From contig OY804582.1 in NCBI GenBank assembly GCA_963680875.1, positions 48,502,646-48,566,645 of the forward strand: a stretch of 64,000 nucleotides of DNA, given 5' to 3'. Each line of letters opens with the position of its first letter. The first letter of the stretch is position 1. Both the position numbers and the translations under genes were made by a program. The notes under the pieces were generated by a model that saw only the letters and a list, made by a program, of their open reading frames with translations, had not been told where the DNA came from and ran no database searches. Source of the DNA: Bathymodiolus brooksi (lineage: Eukaryota > Mollusca > Bivalvia > Mytilida > Modiolidae). This document shows, in pieces, positions 57,830 to 64,000 of the stretch.

Positions 57830-58415
57830 TTGTCTTGGGGAGGAAGAAAAGTTTGAAAATACCAAAGAATGTACTTAGAAGTCGTAAATCGAAGAAGACC
57901 CAATGGTCAAAAGAAAAAGGACAAAAGGACAAACAATGATCTACAAAACAATACAAAGACAAATACAGAATGAGCAACACGAACCCCACTAAAAACTGTG
58001 AGTGACGGAATGTGCTCCAAAAAGATAAGCAGTTCTCATTCTTCTAATGGCACTGTTGTATTTTTCTTGTTAAACCGGTTATATGTCATGAATAAGGAAA
58101 TTACGGCAAAACGAAAATACCCGTGGTCGTTTGTGACACACATATTCCGTTGTAGTTAACAAAGTCGTCATGGCCACCGTAAATCTTTCGAAGTGATAGC
58201 ATAACCACTAGGAACCCTTGCTTCGATAGCTTTCTTGTTAGCAGCAAACCTATATCAAAGAAATAATCATGATAGGATCCACAAACTCATTGTTATTGTA
58301 TCAAATGAGAGATACATGCTGCGTATACAGTTTCTGCTGGACTGTTGCGATATATAAACGGAAAGTTCACAATGTAAAAATGGAAATCACCTCATTTGTC
58401 ACAAAGTTTTGCTCT
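57830..58415 (+). repeat. Dispersed molluscan repeat, longer copy
   Basis: The first part matches 56,560-56,790. The second part ('ggaacccttgcttcgatagc', 'atcaaagaaataatcatgat', 'aatgagagatacatgctgc', 'agttcacaatg') matches 63,790-64,000, so the two halves belong to one longer repeat. Confidence 0.7.
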
Positions 58416-59233
58416 TAAGCGAAAGTTGATACAAGGGTATATTGCTTGTGAATTATAAGGAAATATGTTATGACTTTGGTATATAAATATAACTACATTT
58501 ACAGCGGTAGGTACTGTTGCCCGTAAGTATGAAATAATTCGGTAGATATCATATAAATATCATGATATATATTGATTCTTCAAAGACAGAATAACAGAAC
58601 TATATCGTTGATTGCAAATTGTACAGCATTTTCAAAGAGAGAAAGAAAACCAATGCGAATCATGATTTTATAATCATTTCCTAATATGAAACTTTTTCGA
58701 ATCAGTCATATTCTGACTTCCATATTTTTCAAGATAATGTACCAAACTATTTTTATCAATATTTAATCACACCGATCCGAGTCAGGAATTATCATTTGGT
58801 GGTTCTTAAATGTATATAATTAATATAATTAGTTACAATTATCCCAGTACGTCGCTTAAACATTATATCATAGTTATATTATAAAATATATGCGACATTT
58901 CTGTTTTTGTAATGGTAAAGTACGATATGTTTGTATTTAATAGGAAACGTATAAATATGATTGATACAACAATAAACTAGATAATAGATATGTTATATAT
59001 CAACGTATACTAATAAATAATGTTAATCATGATACTAAAATGTTTGTTTTGACGTACTTAGAATTGGATTAAAAAATAAAGCAAGACACAAACAAGCAAA
59101 AAGAAAGAACAAAAAACACAAAACACAAAATAAAACCTCGAAAATATACGTGATTGTTGACGATGATTGCTTGATCATAATATTATAAAATATATTGTAC
59201 ACAAATATGTCATTGGTTCCTAACAATTTACAG
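58416..59233. other. No recognisable feature
   Basis: AT-rich sequence. It ends in an acceptor-like tract (tcctaacaatttacag) before the candidate exon at 59,234. Confidence 0.45.
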
Positions 59234-59434
59234 AAAATCAGACAGGACCTGAATGCAATATGTCAGTGGGGTGCACACCTGACCCTGTTGAGGCAATTAA
59301 TCCAAGTGTTTGCGACAATAATGGAAACACAGAAGATGACTGAGACCAGGTTACAACACCTCCGCCTCCAACTCCACCAAAACAATGCAAGCATTGAGGC
59401 CCGTAGATTAGATGAAGGACACACTCACAATTAA
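59234..59434 (+). CDS. Candidate 3' terminal exon, helical C-terminus of unknown protein
   Basis: The exon would follow the acceptor tttacag (59,227-59,233) and ends at taa (59,432-59,434). It encodes 66 residues beginning KIRQDLNAICQWGAHLTLLR and ending RRLDEGHTHN. The stretch is clearly richer in G and C than its neighbours, has balanced codon use and predicts amphipathic helix throughout (LTLLRQLIQVFATI, LQHLRLQLHQN). An aataaa lies about 100 bp downstream near 59,530. An upstream ATG at 59,195 in the same phase could make it a small single-exon frame. I do not recognise the family. The C-terminal tail of a transposase-associated DNA-binding protein is one untested idea. No other exon of this gene is found. 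Confidence 0.4.
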   Translation, partial: KIRQDLNAICQWGAHLTLLRQLIQVFATIMETQKMTETRLQHLRLQLHQNNASIEARRLDEGHTHN

Positions 59435-60239
59435 AGAAATATTAGATCAATTTAATTTCAATTATATTATATCTTGATTGTATTGTGAACTACGTTATAC
59501 TACACAAGGTTCAGCCATCATCAAAGGATGCTAATAAACAATATTAATCATGATATATTATTGATGTATCTTATTTTGAATCTGTTGATTCTAAACCTAC
59601 TAACCTAATTGACACAGATGTAGTCATTGCATTCAAGTTTAGTCACAGTGTCTATTTTTGTTGGAAATGTTTGTCTTGTGATTTTTGCTGTTGACTTGAA
59701 ACATTAAAGACGTGTTCATATATAGAATAACTGGTTTTATTTTAATTATGGAAAGAAAGGGTAAACAGTGATGGTAATAAATTCTACCAAGATCAATAAA
59801 ACGAAACATCACCTCTCACCTCAGCTCACTCAACACAAGTAGACCACAACATATTACTTGGAATTGGAACAGCCAAACAAATGTGGTGGGTTTAAGCCGG
59901 TTAATGAGATCCCAACACTCCCTCTTGATAACTGTTTTTTTACAAGGGCAATACATAATAAACAAATGATTAATAAAACAATGGACAGATTAGCTTCCAC
60001 TTAAAAAGATGTGTTCGCACACTATATCAAAAATGAATGACAACATAAACATGGACAGTACAAAGCTGGGGCAATACAGGTAGAACGCGTTAATCGACTA
60101 CATATGCCAAATAATTGCTAAACCTCATATTATTTATGACGAGGTGAGTTAAATAATAGTAAACTATTATACTGTCAAATTTCCCTAGACACCATGACTT
60201 CACCTCACCTATATTCCACATGATAAGATCCTGAAGCAC
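59435..60239. other. No gene; possible 3' untranslated region then AT-rich DNA
   Basis: It contains aataaa near 59,530 and attaaa near 59,703, compatible with polyadenylation of the candidate exon upstream. Nothing else is recognised. Confidence 0.35.
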
Positions 60240-60790
60240 TGCCTCCATATGTATCAGTCTTTAGCTACTCTTTTTCCCCTTGCCAAGTTGTTCGTTCATA
60301 GTTCGTCTCTTTCTGACTCTATCGTCCTTCTCCTCGTTGTTTTAGTCGTGCAAATGTACGGTTTCCTTCACGTTGCCATGGCGATGCTGTTGTACAAATC
60401 ATGGTGTTGTCCATACATAAGACATGGCTTATCCATCTCAATTAGGTTTGTCTAATAATTTCGCTCGCTATCGTTGCTTGAGATCCACGGTGTAATTCTT
60501 CATTTGACATTGTGTCTGGCCATCGTATTCTAAATATGTGTCTAAGGCGGCTATTTTCAATGTGTCTAGTTTCTGTAGTTTTCCAAGATTCACTGCTATC
60601 AGTTAGAACAGATATCAGTAGACTATTAAACAAAATTATTGTGGTCATTGTGGGAAATATCGATGAGTTCCAAACTTTTCTGAGTCTGCTAAATTAGACT
60701 TTTGTCTTTCCTAGCCTGCTTTGATGTCTTCCTCACAGCTTTCTGTAAGATATTCCAACTCTTCCAATGTAAGCACCGGTATCTACCACG
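60240..60790 (-). pseudogene. RTE-type LINE C-terminal relic
   Basis: On the minus strand, across several stops and phase changes, the following blocks are legible: FTYLGRVGIS, RLRKVWNSS, SESWKTTETRHIE, LRHIFRIRWPDTMSNEELH, then ISHVLCMDN and TASPWQREGNR. This is the end of the reverse-transcriptase polyprotein as I remember it from RTE-like LINEs (FTYLGS, RLRKVWNS, GSETWKTT, LRRIFRI.WP..I.NEEL, WIGHVLRM). The copy is old, fragmentary and inactive. The element's catalytic RT domain is not present in the window. Confidence 0.75.
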
Positions 60791-61009
60791 TTTGCTTGTT
60801 TATCTTTAAGTCCCACATGTCCCTTATTGCATGAGTACCAGTCAGTATCCAATAGCAGCACGTCCACCTACTACTCAAAATAGCTGCATGAACCAAACGC
60901 CAAATTAATCTGATTCAGGTCAGTGTAGACAACTTTCAGCAGACTTTCTTTTAATATTGGCATATACTTTGCTTTATTTACCTTGCTAACTTGATTGATT
61001 TGATTAATG

Positions 61010-61110
61010 GAGTTTTAATGCCATTTTATACACATGTGCATAATCTCATGGCAGACAGTTTTATTGGAGGAAACAGATCACCCACAGAAAACCAATATCC
61101 TCGACAAGTA
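61010..61110 (-). mobile_element. SINE fragment
   Basis: 'catggcagacagttttattggagga' and 'cacagaaaacca' correspond to the conserved SINE body of 44,975-45,250 in reverse orientation. No tRNA head is visible. Confidence 0.5.
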
Positions 61111-61984
61111 ACTAACAAACTATAATGATATTTGACCTTCGGCAGCCATTTTGTTTCTAAAGACGACTGATGACGCAATCATTATCTTCCCTTGACGGAA
61201 CGGTTGGGCTTATTTCATGGAGAATTACAGATTATACCACGACAGTCGAGATGTTGAAAAACATACCGGACAAAAAAATGTCACGTGATACTATGTAAAT
61301 AATATGTGAGGGATTATATTATGTATTAAATAAAATTATTAGCGTTGATTATTCAAATAAGGTTCAACTTTTTCTGTCATATCGTAATATGACGATAATG
61401 GTAGATAACTCTTACCTTTATAGTGTATTTTAGATTGAATTGTTTCACTTTCCTCTTATTCTGTGACTACTACTAAGAAAATATCACTAATTTGTAATAT
61501 TGATAATTATTGGAAACATGCTTTTTCAATTGAAAAGTTTTATGCAACAAAGTGTTCCATTCCGTATGCTTAAATGTGTGTAGATTAATTACTAATGTTA
61601 GCATTGATTCATTTTACATCACGGGCTTCAAATTGCAATGCTTAAATTCAGTAATGTAAATCTAATATGGATTACCCTTATCTTAACAGTTGTAAATGTT
61701 GGTATCGCCATCTAATAAAATAAATACACAAACTTGCCATGCTAGTGTTACAATCTATAATTCATTAGAAAGGTAAGAGAGTTATCTATCACTGTCAAAA
61801 TTTTCCGATACTAGAGGCTGGTGATTTTCAAAAAATAAAGAAAAATTATTAGAAATGTTGCAATAATTTTCTTACTATATTATCATCATATGTAGATATC
61901 TAGTGTACAAGTGACAGTTCTAGGGGCCGAATTCGTGGTTCCAATGTTGCGGAAAAATGACATATATATAATCAAAACAATACC
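61111..61984. other. No recognisable feature
   Basis: AT-rich DNA with no long frame or repeat that I can identify. Confidence 0.45.
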
Positions 61985-62095
61985 AAGCTGTCACAACAGT
62001 TCCAAAATCCAATAGAATAATAATAACCGCCACGATATAACTGAAATATTATTGAAAGTGGTGTTAAACACCATGAACCAACCATCCAATAGAAA
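61985..62095 (+). mobile_element. SINE fragment
   Basis: 'ccgccacgatataactgaaata' and 'ttgaaagtggtgttaaacacca' match the conserved 3' body of the SINE at 44,975-45,250. The head is missing. Confidence 0.6.
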
Positions 62096-62429
62096 CTAAT
62101 AGAAAGTCCATACCTCAAAGATACAAATGCATGATCGCTCACAGTCCTGGTTTGGCACAGACATATCAATAAAAAGAGGTGGGGTTAAGCTAATATTATT
62201 GGATACAACCTCCCCGTTTACTAAAATGATGCGTTCTACATGTGAGCAGGTCCACTTAGAGTGGTTGTCAGCCGGGGCGGCGCCAAAGACCAAATGAGGA
62301 AAACAAGGAGGGTGTAACATGAGTAAGGCAAACGAAATAAAATGTGTGCTTTTGTGAATATGTGAATGACAATTTAGTGTAGTGGATATAACATTTTTCA
62401 TACCGAAGTAGCCCCAGGTTTCAGGAAGG

Positions 62430-62790
62430 AACCCACTTTCATAGGGCCCTTGATGATGTATAACAACTTTTTCTCTTACGGTGTATGGGGAACTGGACCA
62501 TGTGCATATATTTAGTGATTTTCGACTTGTAAATGTATATTTAATGACTCAAATGAGGGCCAAGTCCGACTGCTTGGGCTCCCATAAGAACAACCATCGA
62601 CATAGGCAGATCGAGGGTTGCAGGTGGAGGGGCCCACTATTTTTTTCATAAGGGCTCTGAAATATGTAGGCCTAAGTGATTTGCTCTAGACAAATACATA
62701 ATAAATGGGGACCCAGGCTAAGTCCCTAAGAATCACTTCTGAAAGTAGCATATCGAGGATTGCAGGGGGAGGGGCTCATTAATGGTGAGT
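62430..62790. repeat. Degenerate tandem duplication, GC-richer
   Basis: Two blocks carry 'atcgag.gttgcagg.ggaggggc' at about 62,609-62,634 and 62,752-62,776. Each is preceded by a 'gggc/gggg..cca.g..aagtcc' segment about 50 bp upstream, suggesting a unit of about 145 bp. The function is unknown. Confidence 0.5.
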
Positions 62791-63729
62791 AGACGGGATC
62801 AGTCTTTAGTTAAACTCAATTGATTCCGTTCAGGTGAGCCTTTATTTCTTATTTATTAATTAATTTCACTTCGTCGGTCACCACATTGTCATTGTCACAC
62901 ATTGCAACATGCAAATTAAGCAAATTATAATCAAAGTATGCTGAGCAGGTCGGCACAAAATATGTTGAGAGAGAGAGACTGAGAGATAAAGAAAAAAAAG
63001 GATGACATCTCGGACACGCTCAAGTCAACTGAACAAAGTAGGCTTTTCAAAAGTAGTTTCTACTACATTTTGGTATATTGACTTCAGTTTAACTTTAAAC
63101 TGATTAATGTTCTTACGAAGACAAATGGGTAAACCGCGGCGCGAGTGTTCTTCATGGTAATTTTTTCCAAAGCCTCGGAATCCTCTGAGTAAAATTTTCT
63201 GCTGAAATTAGTTTTACCCTATGCTTTTTCAAATTAAAATGTGGCAGACTTAGACTAATACGTGTTCTGAGAGTGAGAGTGTGGAATGAGACAATGCTAC
63301 GAACTTACGATTGCGAATATTGATATATATGAGGTTATGAAAAGACTTGTAAGAAAAATATTTCACTTATTCAGCTGCCTAGGGCATTAAATTAGTGAAG
63401 ACATGTTTTATATTTGGTTGTCGATATAATACTTTGACTATTGTTTTGAGTTTATAAAGATAGATATATTAAAAAATGTACCAGATCATTATAATTAAGG
63501 GTCCAGACAAATACACAAGTCGAAAGCTGTTTTCTAAATCACAATTCATCAATTCATTTGTGTTGTGCTGATTCCTTGCTTATGACATATCGTGGTGAAC
63601 TTAGTTTGAGTATTATTATTTGGAGAATTGGAGGAGGGGGAGTTTACTTTTGTCCTGGGGCCCAAACATTCTCTTGGCGGTCCCGCATGTCAGTAAAATG
63701 GTAACCCTCAGAGATAACTGGATGAACAG
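62791..63729. other. No recognisable feature
   Basis: AT-rich DNA. A small GC patch, 'aaccgcggcgcgagtg', lies near 63,133-63,148. No gene is supported. Confidence 0.45.
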
Positions 63730-64000
63730 CGTATTGTGCAAACAATTCAAGATACAAAAGTGGTAATCAGAAGCCGTAAATCGAAGAAGGACAGACAGTG
63801 GGAACCCTTGCTCCAGGAGCTTCCATGTTAGAAGTAGCCCTACATCAAGGAAATCATGACAGGAAACATAAGTTCTGAAATGTATCAACTGAGAGATACA
63901 ATGTACATACTCCATCTGCAGTAGCTGCCGGAATGTTGCTACATACAAATAATAAGTTCACAATGGAAACAGTGAAATAATCTCCTTTGTCGTAAAGTGA
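63730..64000 (+). repeat. Dispersed molluscan repeat, runs off the window
   Basis: 'aagtggtaatcagaagccgtaaatcgaagaa' motifs (in pieces) and the second-half blocks 'gggaacccttgctccaggag', 'catgacaggaaacataag' and 'agttcacaatggaaa' match 57,830-58,415 with an internal deletion. The minus-strand frame at 63,616-63,948 is repeat sequence. Confidence 0.65.

Overview
The window is AT-rich animal nuclear DNA with no recognisable intact host gene. I see non-LTR and Penelope-like retrotransposons, tRNA-derived SINEs, hairpin elements, minisatellites and segmental duplications. Several dispersed repeat motifs are ones I associate with bivalve molluscs, possibly mytilids. One runs 'aagatacc..aggggtaatcagaa..cgtaaatcgaag..gagcaacacgaac'. 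Another is a SINE body reading 'ctccggtttcctcc..cacgatataactgaaat'. The taxon call comes from memory of repeat motifs, not from a search.

Layout 1-28,300: a locally duplicated unit (unit U). It appears at 1-14,600 (interrupted by a nested LINE at about 5,520-12,827), at 14,601-21,340 and, partly, at 21,340-28,330 (interrupted by a second LINE at 21,956-26,975). On top of this old, roughly 85%-identical structure lies a nearly identical duplication: 1-3,353 equals 14,601-17,953. The first LINE (L1/Tx1-like, minus strand) carries a Penelope-like insert (7,331-8,241) and a Jockey/CR1-like insert (9,928-12,394). The latter has an open 757-codon frame and is flanked by an exact repeat of about 188 bp. 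The second LINE has a perfect 17-bp target-site duplication. Its 5' kilobase, upstream of the endonuclease, carries an unexplained hydrophobic reading frame.

Layout 28,300-44,000: a featureless stretch, then a Penelope-like element (31,078-32,298) between inverted-repeat elements carrying TGACGTCA. Next come a long array of the same 77-bp satellite found inside unit U (32,745-35,500) and a rearranged fragment of unit U (36,430-36,680). A 70-bp satellite (39,180-40,735) is interrupted by tRNA-Leu-like SINE multimers.

Layout 44,000-64,000: a large inverted duplication (arms about 44,090-45,400 and 47,490-48,610). A segment present three times (46,640, 48,760 and 53,765) contains a 51-52-bp motif that is single in one copy and expanded to about 9 and 13 units in the others. 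Several SINEs and dispersed repeats follow, with a decayed RTE-type LINE tail at 60,240-60,790. There are two weak host-exon candidates: 59,234-59,434 (+) and 45,852-45,990 (-).

The genes do not form a pathway. The coding content is retroelement machinery (endonuclease, reverse transcriptase, zinc knuckles), almost all of it broken.
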